A program made the position numbers and the translations under genes. 64,000 nt of DNA from Branchiostoma floridae (taxonomy: Eukaryota > Chordata > Leptocardii > Amphioxiformes > Branchiostomatidae): assembly GCF_000003815.2 (NCBI RefSeq), contig NC_049984.1:22423196-22487195 (forward strand). The letters run 5' to 3'. Under the pieces are notes generated by a model. That model was not told the DNA's origin. It was given only the letters and a program-made list of their open reading frames with translations, and made no database searches. Positions 42,405-53,300 of this stretch are shown here, piece after piece (within the stretch, counting starts at the first letter, position 1; the number at the start of each line of letters is the position of its first letter).

Positions 42405-45400
42405 CTAAAACGGGAAGAGAACACAATCAAATGAAAAAAAATTACATGTTCCCCATGTGGAATACATACATGATGATATATAAGGCCATGTTAATAGTTT
42501 TATATAGTTGACATCCGCGCGCGCATCAATTTTCGTCTATTTAAAAAAAGCTTTCGACCATACATTTAACCATACAAAGCAGATGGAAAAAGAGCGAAGA
42601 TATGCCACAAATTGCAAAGAAATGTCGGAAAACGGATACAAATTTAATTGGAATGAATATAGAATCTATTGTTTGGTATGCCGATGTCGGTGTGTTTATT
42701 TGTTCAATCTGACCACTTGTATTTTATAATGACGGCAGCTTTAATTTGTTTGGAAAACATATTTTCCTCGCAAGCTCGCATCAGTTTTAGGGTTTCCAAA
42801 TGATGTCATCCATATGATCGACTCAACATGGCCTAACAGTAAATAAAGAATATACTAAATTCTTCTTAACGTCCTCCCGAAACTTTAAAACTGGACTAGT
42901 TCTCAACATTTTACACGCTCCGAATATACATTTGTACTTCGATATGGCCTATGGATCAAAGCCATGAGGAGCGACCCCTTGCGGAATATATTTGAAAGAC
43001 ACAGATTACAAAACCTATGGGATAAGTACCACGAAAAGACATTAAATAACACATTGTTGCCAACAATTTTAAAGTATTCTTCACAAGTTCTATAAAAATG
43101 GAATGAAAAGTAACGTGTATATTTTAAAGACGTATCAGCAAAGGACTTGTCGTTCTAAATTACATAAAGAACGTATTCAAAACAAATTCCCAAGGGAATA
43201 CACAGATGATACTACTAAGCATGTGGGGAAAATTTTTCAGACATGCCTACGAAATTTAGTGACTTCTTATCAAACGGACGCACACTATACTATTAGGCTA
43301 GCTCCTGAGGCGTCGCCAAAAAAAATCAACAGGTGGTTGCCGAGGTGCCTACCATGAAATAGTCCAGCTCCTTGTTCTTAGAGTTCTGTAAATACAGTGG
43401 AAATTTGTACATGTCAGTTGAATAAACAGAAACGTAGTACACAAAGTATTAACGTTAGTTCCCCCTTTATCTGCGGGGTGACCTATATCCGTTCTTTTTG
43501 AAAACAGGGTATTTCGTTATATCAAGTTGACAAACGGTACCGGTGGGTTTAAGGTATTTTTAAAAATATTGCAATTTAAAACCACAGTTTGTCAACTTTA
43601 TATCCCTAAATACCTGGTTTGAAAAACAAAGGATATAGATTACTTACTTAGACTAGCGTTGCATATACGTACTGTTTAGATTAACGTTTTATAATGGTAT
43701 ATGTATCCATGTGAAATTCTGACGAAACCTTTGGTAGCATGTTTAAATAGTGTATTAATTATGTGAAAAAGCGAACAACAAATTAAAGTCTTTGTTTAGC
43801 AATCTATATTTGACACATTTCTACTAAACCGGATATAGAAACAGATGCATCCGCTCACAGTAGTAAAGCAAGTGTTTTTATTAGGGTCGTGACATTTGTG
43901 TACTCATAGCTTGCGTGTACCCTAAGCTAGCGTGAGTACACATAGTTTCTTTGCTATGCTCTGAATATCAAGATGGTAGAGCCTATAATAAACATTAAGA
44001 GGGATACTACTACTAGTATTTTCAGTCAGAAATGTACAGACAAAATACAAGTCTTACGTTTGAGGTGCTGTCGTTTTCTGTCGTGTTTGAGTTGACGACT
44101 TCACGACGAGGTTGTTGGGAATCAGACATTGGAATGGTCTCCACACAGAAAGATATGGTAGACAGAAGAACCACTGCCACTATGAAGGCGCCGACAGCTC
44201 GGCCAACTATGGACTCTGCTGGTTTCTCCAAGACGTGCCATATCTTCTTCTTGAGTGGATGTTTTGGCTCAGGTTCGGCACAAGTGGATAGGTGGAGGTT
44301 GTCTTCCACGGGATGACCGCTAAGTCCGAAAAACTCGACTTCCTCTAAGAACACGTCTAGCGGGACTTGGTAGGGGCACTTGAGTCGCCCTCCACGGAGG
44401 TAGTAGTCAAAGATGGCCTCAAAGCTTGGTCTGTGGCGATCGAAGAAGATTTCCCTGGTCTCCGGGTCGTAGAGGTCCTTTCTCTTCTCCAAGTTTCCGA
44501 GTAGGGTTTCGGGTAAACGGTTGAAGACTCGGGCGCGGGTTGCGAAGCGAAGCCCGCTTACGTTCACCACAACGATCTGGCGATCGTTGGCCTCCCCAGT
44601 TCCTGCGTTCTCGTACCGTATGGCTTCCTCGTTACGATCGACGCTGGTGAACCTCGGGCGGGGGGTAGGGGAGTTGTCGCCGATGGACTGTGCACGGTTG
44701 CCGTCCTTGGTTCGCGGGTCTGTGCTGTGGATCTGGTCGTAGTGGATGACCTGTTGCATGCGGATGTGCGCCATGTTGGAGCTCGGGCTGTAGTTGTTGT
44801 TTCCCCGCGGGCTCTGCCCCCGGTACGCTCCACGAGATCGAGGCGGGTAAACAGAGATATCCTGCAACAAAAGAGAACGGACATTCGAGACTTATCAACA
44901 CACAATGATACTAAATTCGTTTCTACAAGCTTTAGACACCCGCTAAGGAAAGTTAGATCCCTTCTACGATAGAAATACTTGCACAAACCTCAGGATAGCG
45001 GAACTAGGTCGCCTCTTTAGCCTCTCCGCATGTGTGCTCACAGGAGATCAGTGCACAAACAGGATTAAACATTTCCTCTGACCCAGCGCGAAACTTCAAA
45101 CGACAATTGGCATAACCTTGCCCCTATAACTTCGTTCTCACAGAAAGGGGGAGGGGGGCTTGTTGCTAGGCTTGACGCACGCAGAGCCTACTAAAATCAG
45201 GGTCCGGTAGCGAACCCCAAACAACACCTGAATGCACCTGTCGGGGTTTGAGTAAACAACGTCATGTTTTGTCAACAAAGGTGCTACCAGTCTGGACCAC
45301 ACGATACCCCAGTTTTAAGGGTCTTACTCAACATAGTGGATTTGGAGGAATTGATAATATACTACAAGAATCAGAACTTGCTCATAACTGCATAATTGAA

Positions 45401-48000
45401 TGTAAATCACATTGTTTTGTAATACTGTAAATGCATTTAAGTTCGCGGGGATTTAATTTTGCGATAGCGGGAAAATGGACTTGGTGGTTTTAAGTTCGCG
45501 GTAACACCATGTACTGTAGTCTCTTACTGCCATGGAGAAATGTTCGCGATGGAAAACCGCGAATTAACATTTAACCACCGCGAAAGTTTCTGCATTTACA
45601 GTAATTGGATTGGAGATCGCGGTTGTTTGTTCATGATTTGTTTTTCTGCAGTTCCAAGTAAATTTTTCGTTTACGTATTGCTGTAAATAATGGCTACAAC
45701 TCTACGAAACTTCCTCTGCAAAACTTCTTCCCTTATGACCTCAATGAAAAGCGGCCTGCAGCCCGATTTTTCTCATGAATAAACAAAGGTTTCAAACAAA
45801 TCAAACAAACTTAACGTTCCAAAGCCGGGGGGGGGGACTGTTGCGTTAAGGGTCACTGGGCGGGTAAATGTTTAAAGACACCGTAGTCTCCAAGCAGATA
45901 TGTGGAGGAAAAATTTCAAAGTTTTCCCACTGTACTCTTTAGCCAGTGTCCACAATCATTTGACGCTATTAGATAATAAGAAATTTGTAGGCACAAATTG
46001 TCTTACATGATATGGGTGGTCATTACAAAGTGTTCTCAGAACTAAAAGGTCCTGGGTTCGATACCCGTGACATGCCACGATGCTAGGCCTTTTACTTTTC
46101 TAATTTCACGGTTGAGAGACGCCCAACGAGCCTCTCGGCTATCAAATGTGTAAAAAAAAAAAACACTCGATGCGCCAATGTGTCAAGATATGCATATTTG
46201 CCACCAAGGATTGTATTTCTTTGTAATAATGCCATGTTAATGTGATTACATGGATGCAATCGCGCGCATGAATTTTCGTCCGTTTCAAAATTTTCTACCA
46301 TATTGTAAATCGCACGAAGCAGCTGAAAAATAACGTTCTATGCCGTAAGTTGCCAAAAAGGATATCAGAAAAGGGGTAATATGTTTTAAAATGCCATGGC
46401 CAATTCCAAAGTCAAAGAAGACGTCTATACAGACATACAAAATGAAGAATCTATTGTTCAATGCATAATATTCCACGTGTTTATGTTAAGCATGATGTGC
46501 AGCTTCTGTGACCACTTCATAATGAAGGCATCCTTTTATTTTGGTCAAACTGTTTTTCTTCGCACGCTCGCATCAGTTTGGGGGTTCCCAGATGATAACA
46601 TCCATATATCAAATAAGCATGGCCTAAGGACCAATCAGATGGCTGCAGCCTCGTTTTCACAATCTGTACACCTAGTTTCTGCTGAGTGAAACTAACCAAT
46701 CACAGCGCCGTTCCAGATCCCTCCTCTTCACAAAAGACGTTTCACCAAGTGTGACTGGCTCACTTCACAGCTATTGCCCCAAAGGAATGCTATTTTACTT
46801 CTTCTCCAGCGGTAAATGTGATCTTAGGGAAACGTTTACTGTGTGTAAATATTGGTGCAGTGACGATACAGAATTCACCGAATACTAGAACACCCATATA
46901 TTGTGTTATAAGCCTACCTTTCTTGTACATGGCGTTGGTTTGTCCGCCTTTGTTCGCTACGGGAACGGACATAATAAGTTTCTTGAACATAATTAGCACA
47001 CTATAACGGGTTTTTTTCTGAGTACCTGGTCATATTACAGGCAAATACATCGACTCTAACAGAGCATTTCGTTTCAGGTATCGGATTCCAGATAGGGAGG
47101 GTGGTCAAAGCCTTTTTGGCAACGCCTCTTGGGCGTCTTTGTAATGATGAGATTTCCCTTCGCAAAGTAGCTACAACAAGAAATTATAACTTTTCTCGGT
47201 GTGGTTTGACTGATGGCGCCAACGGCTAAACTAAGCCATTTACTATCGGTATTTGTATAGAAAGTCATTCCCAATATAGCACTTCGCTTTAGACAACCTT
47301 GCACACGTTGGAACTCTATTGTGACGTAAGATTAATGGACAATCTTACAATAGCAGGCTAAACCTAGCCTCCTAACTTAAGGGGGGCACGGAAAGTGGAA
47401 TTTGCCCGAAATTGGGTGAATAATTTACTAGGAGAGTTAACTTTATCCGTGGGAAGTCACATTTCCCCTTACTGAGCGGGCAAATGTTATCCCACTATGG
47501 CCAAACTACACTGGCAAATATTTTCATACAGCCAGTCTGGCTGGCCTTGTATAGGCCAATCCAAACATATCTAAAACCACAGTCGAAAGATGGACACCGG
47601 TTTTGTCAGCTGTGTGTGGATCATTGTAGTGTGCGGTCCCTAATCTCCAAGTAGATGTAACAATCGAGCTTGTTTTTTGAGCGATGTTTCGCATGTTTTC
47701 CTTGCAATCTCTAGAAAAAAACGTACGAAACACTGCTACATCTGTTTGGAGATTATACAGTCCCTATCAGGCTTGGTCCCTATAACTCAATAAAGTGCCA
47801 TATGTACACATAATGCAACATTTTATACACAAAGACTTCTTCTAACACACAGATAGCTCTACATTCTATGTACTATTATTATACTAGGATCAAACCTGCG
47901 TTCTAAATTTGAAAATATAAATGTTCCAGTCAAAACTAAGCGACGATCATCAGACAAACCGGGTTAACATATTAAGAACACTTACCGAGTGGAAATTCAT
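41685..48000 (-). CDS. Shaker/Kv1-type voltage-gated potassium channel alpha subunit, 523 residues
   Basis: Tetrameric plasma-membrane K+ channel subunit. Exons 47986-48000, 44058-44861, 43353-43385 and 41685-42404 sum to 524 codons, all joined in phase 0. The T1 tetramerisation domain (about 99-190) contains VVVNVSGLRF and FFDRHRPSFEAIFDYYLRGG; S1 follows at about 225-247, S2 from about 290. S4 is LRIFRLFRVVRVFKLSRHSK (about 364-383) with five basic residues at three-residue steps. The pore loop ends in TVGYGD (445-450) and S6 has PVPV (476-479). T1 and S4-S5 sequences are Kv1-like rather than Kv2, Kv3 or Kv4. Two sequons lie in the S1-S2 loop. After NFNYFYRTERG the tail is unrelated to usual Kv1 tails and has no PDZ-binding end. 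The five-residue first exon is the least sure part. Confidence 0.9.
42481..42836. mobile_element. TTAGGCCATG-family element, copy 3
   Basis: Starts taaggccatgttaatag and ends gactcaacatggcctaa. Inside are 'gacatccgcgcgcgcatcaa' and 'tttgttcaatctgaccac'. Kv intron. Confidence 0.7.
43353..43385 (-). CDS. Kv1-type channel, 33-base microexon (S1-S2 loop)
   Basis: Acceptor CTGTATTTACAG and donor ATG|GTAGGC, phase 0 at both ends, coding NSKNKELDYFM. Without it the channel lacks the end of the S1-S2 loop; with it the S2 start aligns well with Kv1 proteins. It could be alternatively spliced without frame change. Confidence 0.75.
44058..44861 (-). CDS. Kv1-type channel, N-terminal and T1/S1 exon
   Basis: 268 codons, acceptor TTTTGTTGCAG and donor TCAAAC|GTAAGA, phase 0. 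A ~90-residue Pro/Ser/Asn-rich N-terminus precedes T1 and S1. The frame begins without an ATG, so an upstream exon is required. Confidence 0.88.
45424..45602. mobile_element. MITE, CCGCGAA family, copy 4, complete
   Basis: Starts ACTGTAAATGCATTTAAG and ends TTTCTGCATTTACAGT; about 179 bases, in the first Kv intron. Confidence 0.75.
46229..46627. mobile_element. TTAGGCCATG-family element, copy 4
   Basis: Starts atgccatgttaatgtgatta, ends ataagcatggcctaa. Contains 'cgcgcgcatgaattttcgtc' and 'cgcacgctcgcatcagtttg'. First Kv intron. Confidence 0.7.
47642..47754. mobile_element. MITE related to the AATCTCCAAGCAGAT family
   Basis: Ends AATCTCCAAGTAGATGTA and TACATCTGTTTGGAGATT are inverted. The middle differs from the other copies. 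Confidence 0.6.
47986..48000 (-). CDS. Kv1-type channel, probable first coding exon
   Basis: ATG in a good context (TTCACCATGA), then AATTTCCACTCG and the perfect donor GTAAGT. Phase 0 matches the 44861 acceptor, giving MNFHS-DISVYPP. This is the only evidence, so moderate confidence. Confidence 0.5.
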
Positions 48001-48024
48001 GGTGAATCATTGGCAGTGTCTCTC

Positions 48025-48032
48025 TATATATA
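48025..48032 (-). promoter_or_regulatory. TATATATA motif upstream of the putative Kv start
   Basis: TATA-like run 25-32 bases before the ATG at 48000. If functional, transcription would start almost at that ATG, leaving hardly any leader, so either it is not a promoter element or the start exon differs. Confidence 0.2.
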
Positions 48033-49299
48033 ACGTCAACAAGATGGGATGCGTTGTGTCGTCCAGACCCGGTTGTATCTTCTGACTCGCTTTTCTCGCG
48101 CGTCACAAACTCACAAAGCGGTCCCGTCCGAACCTGACAAGAACTTTTGTCCCGCGCACAATGTTCACTCCGACTGAGGAATCATTCACAATCGGTGACG
48201 ACAAATCTATCGGCTAAACTCGCCATGAATAAATGATAGGCAGAATTTAACTGTCTTTGTCCCCGATACTGTACCGTCGTGTTGTATCCAAAGCTCGCCG
48301 TTTTTTGCTTCCGCTCTTCCTATACATCTAGTTGTTGCGAAATCGACGTCCACGTAATATAGAAATGCCCAGACGTTGAAATGTGAGCGGCGGTTTCAGC
48401 GAAGTAAAAACCCTGACCACTCTTCTACAACCAGTGTTACAAAATGGCAGGAATGCTACAATCCTCCAACCGTCCGTGTAGTCGACGTGCGGTCGGACTA
48501 AAGAGCTCTGTTCACCGATACCCCCTTTTAGACGCGCTCGCTAAAGGTCCGGCTATTTTGTCAATCCTCACACAGTAGTGACCGTGCACAAATGCACCAG
48601 TGACCATCTCACTGGGCTGAGACGTGACGCACGGTTGCGTTAGGATGTGGTCTTCTAGATTACACCGAAAACAACATTCTTGGACGAGAAAAACGAAAAA
48701 CGTACCATTTGTGATTTAACGAAGAATTATAGCTACGCCGTCGACAAGAACAAGAAAGCGTTATAGTTATAGTCTTCTATATAGAATAAAGACTAAAAAT
48801 TCTATAGTTTTGAATGACATTGTGGCTGACATGTTATAGAGACATACCTTCTTTTGTGTTCTAATTCATGCTGATCTTTGTGGCAGTTTCATTTAACTAT
48901 TTGTTGATATTTTAAAGACCAATTTTCCCGCCCTTTGAGATAATGCACTCGTGTGGAAGTTCAATCAAAATTGACATTACAAGGACAAGTGAGTGCTTAG
49001 TAAGCTTGTCAATAGATAGAATGTATTCTTACCATGACGCATTTTCCAGACAATGCAAAAACAACAAGCATAATATCATTTTACAAAAATGCGCTATAGA
49101 ATAATTCATAGTTAAAAAGAAGACAACTGTCACGATAACGTTTTGTTTATATACAGCGTGATTTTTAAGAAAGGAGAACAAAACACACAGAAAGAGATCG
49201 CAGTTGGACAGTTTGTTTACATACACGATTGTCAGGATATACACAATGCCATAACAGCCTTCAAAATAGCTCTTATCAGACTTATAGTTCTGGAATGAA

Positions 49300-49535
49300 G
49301 GATGGAAGGAATGATGGAAGGAAGGAAAGATGAAATGAAGGAAGGATGAATGGATTAAAAGAAGGCAAGCTGGAAGGAAGGAATAATGGAAGGAAGGACA
49401 GAAAAATGAAAGGGAGAAAGAAAGGGAGAAGAGAAGGAAGGATGAAAGAAGGAAAGATGAAAGGAAGTCAGAATGGAAGGAATGAATGAAGAAGGGAGGG
49501 AGGTAGGAGGGAAGGAAAGAAGGAAGGAACTAACT
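49300..49535. repeat. Polypurine (GGAA/GAAA) tract
   Basis: About 235 bases almost purely of A and G on the plus strand, built of ggaa, ggatgaa and aaag units. Confidence 0.9.
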
Positions 49536-49727
49536 AACTACATTCCTCGACAACAGAACAGACGTTACAATACTGTAGGTTACAAGTCTCTCGATCAAAA
49601 TTATCAGTTCAACCAATGATAGCATGGCAATTACGCGATCGACCAATGAGGTATATTGGCTGAATGTCGGTCGTATAATTTTCAACCTTATCTTTGTATT
49701 TTGACCGCGGCTATAGGGCCAGTCCAT

Positions 49728-49982
49728 AAGGCCCCTTTCCACTAGACGGCGATCGCGCTTCGCTCTCACTGCGACCTAAATAGGATATATGTAATCTTCG
49801 CTGTCACACTGGGTATATCATACAAAACGTACAAAAAGCAAGTATGAATGAGAAGACAACAAAACACACAAAGTGTAAAGGGATTCGTTTCTTTTCTGTA
49901 CAATCGTCGTCGTCAATCGTCAAATTTTAGGTCGCAGAGAGAGCGCGGCGAGAGCGCCGTTCTACTTCTATAGGAAAGGACC
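49728..49982. mobile_element. MITE with AAGGCCCCTTTCC/GGAAAGGACC ends
   Basis: Left arm 'cccctttccactagacggcg' then 'cgctctcactgcgacctaaa'; right arm 'ttttaggtcgcagagagagc' then 'cgccgttctacttctatagg'. Inverted arms of about 55 bases. Confidence 0.7.
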
Positions 49983-49989
49983 GGGGGTA

Positions 49990-50213
49990 TTACGAAGGTT
50001 GTACTGAATCATTGTTGTTGGGTAGTTGGCTTATCATTTCACAGACCAAGTTCTGGACGTCAACAGCGCGTGTTTTTGCAGTTTGCAGAATCTCCTGGTG
50101 GTTGGTTGGGGGAAGGTCACTCTCCATGGGCGCCATGTCTGTCACCAGGGACAGCCCCAACACACGTATCCCACAATGCCGTGCCACAGTCACTTCTGGT
50201 GCCGAACTCATGC
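49990..50213 (-). CDS. PNP last exon (MSSAPEV to C-terminus)
   Basis: Acceptor CCGTGACAG. It codes for [30 protein letters not shown] and [12 protein letters not shown], stop at 49990. Asp in LVTDMA stands where human PNP has Asn243. Confidence 0.9.
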
Positions 50214-50313
50214 CTGTCACGGGTGAAATGAAGTTTGTATTTGGTTAACTAAAGTTTTGTTTTCGGAAGGTGACATGAACTAATATAGCTGTGTGCCCGT
50301 GTGTGGCATTCTA

Positions 50314-50345
<32 letters not shown>

Positions 50346-53300
50346 CCTCTCTTTCTCTCTGCGTGCGCTCGAGCACGTCACAGTGTGTGTGTGTGTGTGT
50401 GTATTGTACATAACGTGTGTTTGTGTATTTTTGTGTCTGCTTGTCTATGTGTGTGTCTGTACATGTGTATGTGCATGTCTGTGTGTAAGCTTGTCTATGT
50501 ATGTGTGTTTGCGTTTGCGTCCGATTGTCTATGTGTGTTTGGTTTGTTTGTTTGTGTGTGACAATGTGTATATTTGTGCCTGCTGTCTCTGGGTGTCTGT
50601 GTTATTGGTGTGTATGTCTCTGTGTCTCTTTGTTTGTGTGTCTGTTTGTGTGTCTGTGATTTCCTTTAAAAACTTAACAACACATTTTTATTATACCATC
50701 AAGCCCTAAAAAGACAAGAAAGTACACGACAAGAAAACAATTCATCCTCGACACACCTACCTACACAGTCTGCACCCAAACGCCGTAGCATGTTGAAGAC
50801 TGAGACGGTATCGAAGGACGGCCCTCCCACCTGTACCAGCACCCCCTCCCGTACCGCCTCCCCCAGCCCCAGGTCTCCAGCCACCCGCCTCGCCAACTCA
50901 CGCAGTCCCCTGTCATACAGCTCAGTTACTGGCGAGGAAGGCTTTCCAAACCTGCGAGTTCACAAGATGATGTGGTTTTAGTAAATGAATGAAGACATTT
51001 ATTGTACAACTTTGCCCAACCATTTTTGCCGAAGTACAGATCACAACAGAGACAGAAAATAGATAATACTATCATAGACCTAGTCTAACATAGAAGTTCG
51101 GCTTCTTCTCGCTTCTTGGTAATTAATGGTAAAAAAAGTAGGTTTGTCAAAACGCATGATGAATACAATTTGTCAGTGTTACCCGGTATTTAGTACTAGT
51201 TGTCAAAGCTAAAACGGGTATTTCACTGAGCTGCATGTTTGCGACAAAAAAAGGCGATAACAAAAAAGGCGATAACGTTGCGAACTTTCGAAAGGCTGAT
51301 ATTATTTTGTTTTATCTCCCCGACCGAAGCCAGGTATCCATTTTTACACCTGGGTGTAGTGAGGAAGGTCATGTAAAGTGCCTTTCCCAAGGGCACAACT
51401 TAGGGGGCACGGAGGGGATCGAACTTGGGACCTCGAGATTCCGAGCCGAACACTTTACCAGTTATATATATATCAAACACGAGTCTTATTTAGTCGACAG
51501 GATGATAGAGTACCTTTCATCGTAGAAGCCCTTCAGCGGATTGTCTGTAGTCATCCCAGGCATACTGATGTGGTCCTTTACTATCATGATGTCACCGATG
51601 TTGTAATTCCTGTTCAAACCGCCGGCGGCGTTCGTGACGAATAGAGTTTCAACCCCGATCATCTTGAACACGCGCACAGGCATCGCCACCTTCAGAAAAG
51701 GCAAATCAGTTAAAGTTAGTTAAAGTTGCTTGCCCTTACATCTGTGCAGATGCTTAGGGTGGAGCCCATCTCCATTTCGAGAGGCCCCTGGGCCACACAT
51801 TTGTGCAAGCCACTGCAGCAGGGGGTAGCCAACCAGCTTATCCTCTGGGAGCCAACAGAAGGAAAGAGAAGAAGGGGCAGAATGCGTACAACCTTCATTA
51901 ACAACCTTAAAAGAGACACACAAATAAGTAACATCACCACAGCACAGCTTCGCTCGCTCATGGAGGACAAGGCTGAGTGGAGAAGAAGGATCCATTGTAA
52001 CCCGTGATGGCATCCCTGATGTCCACGTTCAGGGTTCAAGGTTCAAGGCAGCAGGGGGCTGGTCCGCTGTGTTAGTGTTGAGTGCTAAGCAGAGAAAGCA
52101 GCATGTACCATTTTTAAAGTCCTTGGTATAACTCGACCGGGGATCGAACTCACGTCCATGGATCGAACTCACACTCTACCCCCTCGGCCAATGCACCGGA
52201 AAAATCAAATACCTATTACATGTACTTAACTGTACAGTTATATCCAACACAAAATTTGGACTCATCCAAATTTTTGACTGAACAGCACCAGTCTTTGTCA
52301 CGGAATGAACAATACATTGCTGCCGTGACGTCACGTTATGCAGATAGAACACGGGACTCCGTGAGCAGTTGATCATAAGTTGCAGGAAGGCAAAAACAAC
52401 TTCTACCAACACGGATGAAATTTCAAATCAAAATACCTATTACCTTTCCGAAGAAAGTTTTCAGTAAGGTTTTCGTGTCTATGTGTGTATGTGTGTGAGA
52501 GTTATATTATATATATATTTATTTGCAAATCCATGCCCGTAGGCTAATTGCAATGATACAGACAGTGAAAAGTAACAAGTGTCTATTCTAAATACACACA
52601 CGTCAGCTATCTATGTACATGCTTCTACTTCTTTACTGGGTGGTTTGACTTCTTCTTTGGAGGCAGTGGCTGATGAAAAGTCCCACTTCTTTAATGATTA
52701 GTGGGTTCTGTGATTTTAACAGAAATATAGTTTTTTTGAGGTCTACTAACTGGTGAAAAGTTGGAAATAATGTTTTGATTGTGTCAAAAAGGTTGTTTCT
52801 TTCGTCCTCATAATGGGGACAGTTACATATAAAATGTATTTCATCTTCCACTGCATCCGTCGCACAGTATTTACACAATCTATCTTGAACTGGCACTTTT
52901 TTATAACGACCCTTTTCTATCTCTAGTGAGTGAGCACTGATTCTTATCTTACATACATTGGATCTCTTGTCAGCGTCGTTCTGGTATAGATAGGTTTCCA
53001 TGGCATATTCGGTTTTGATATGTTTGTAAAATCTTAGTTTGCCGTTATCTTTAGACAATTGCTGGAAAAAGGTTTGGACATACACGTCTGACAGTCTTTT
53101 CCGAATGTCGGACACATATGTTTGTTGTCTATTCTAGAGTGAGCATAGTTCCATAGATAGGAATAACCATTATCATCAAGTATTTGTTTTACATGTTGGA
53201 GCCAAGTTTTCTTATGATTGTTTAAAGGTACATTTTGTTGACAGAGTAGTGCGTCTATTTGTAAAGGGTGTGTAGAGTAATCTAACTGTTTAAGGCGTAG

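Larger units (their letters stand above)
44862..47985. other. First Kv intron, remaining content
   Basis: About 3.1 kb. Besides the elements listed, 45888-46000 has a weak MITE-like start (gtctccaagcagatatgtgg), and 46040-46080 has a tRNA-like B box (GGTTCGATACC) probably from a SINE. No further exon is seen. Confidence 0.5.
48001..49989. other. Intergenic region between Kv and PNP genes
   Basis: 48040-48700 is richer in CG dinucleotides and probably includes the Kv promoter and leader. The rest is AT-rich with a purine-rich tract and a MITE. No gene supported. Confidence 0.5.

Noticed and set aside
27502-48000. Functional link between ShKT modules (known from K+ channel blockers) and the neighbouring Kv gene
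   Set aside because: ShKT modules on astacins are common and mostly not channel blockers. The genes are only neighbours, and nothing in the sequence supports the link.
50293-50709. 138-residue Cys/Val-rich frame resembling a Cys-rich secreted protein
   Set aside because: It is the translation of a GT/TC-rich low-complexity tract in a PNP intron.
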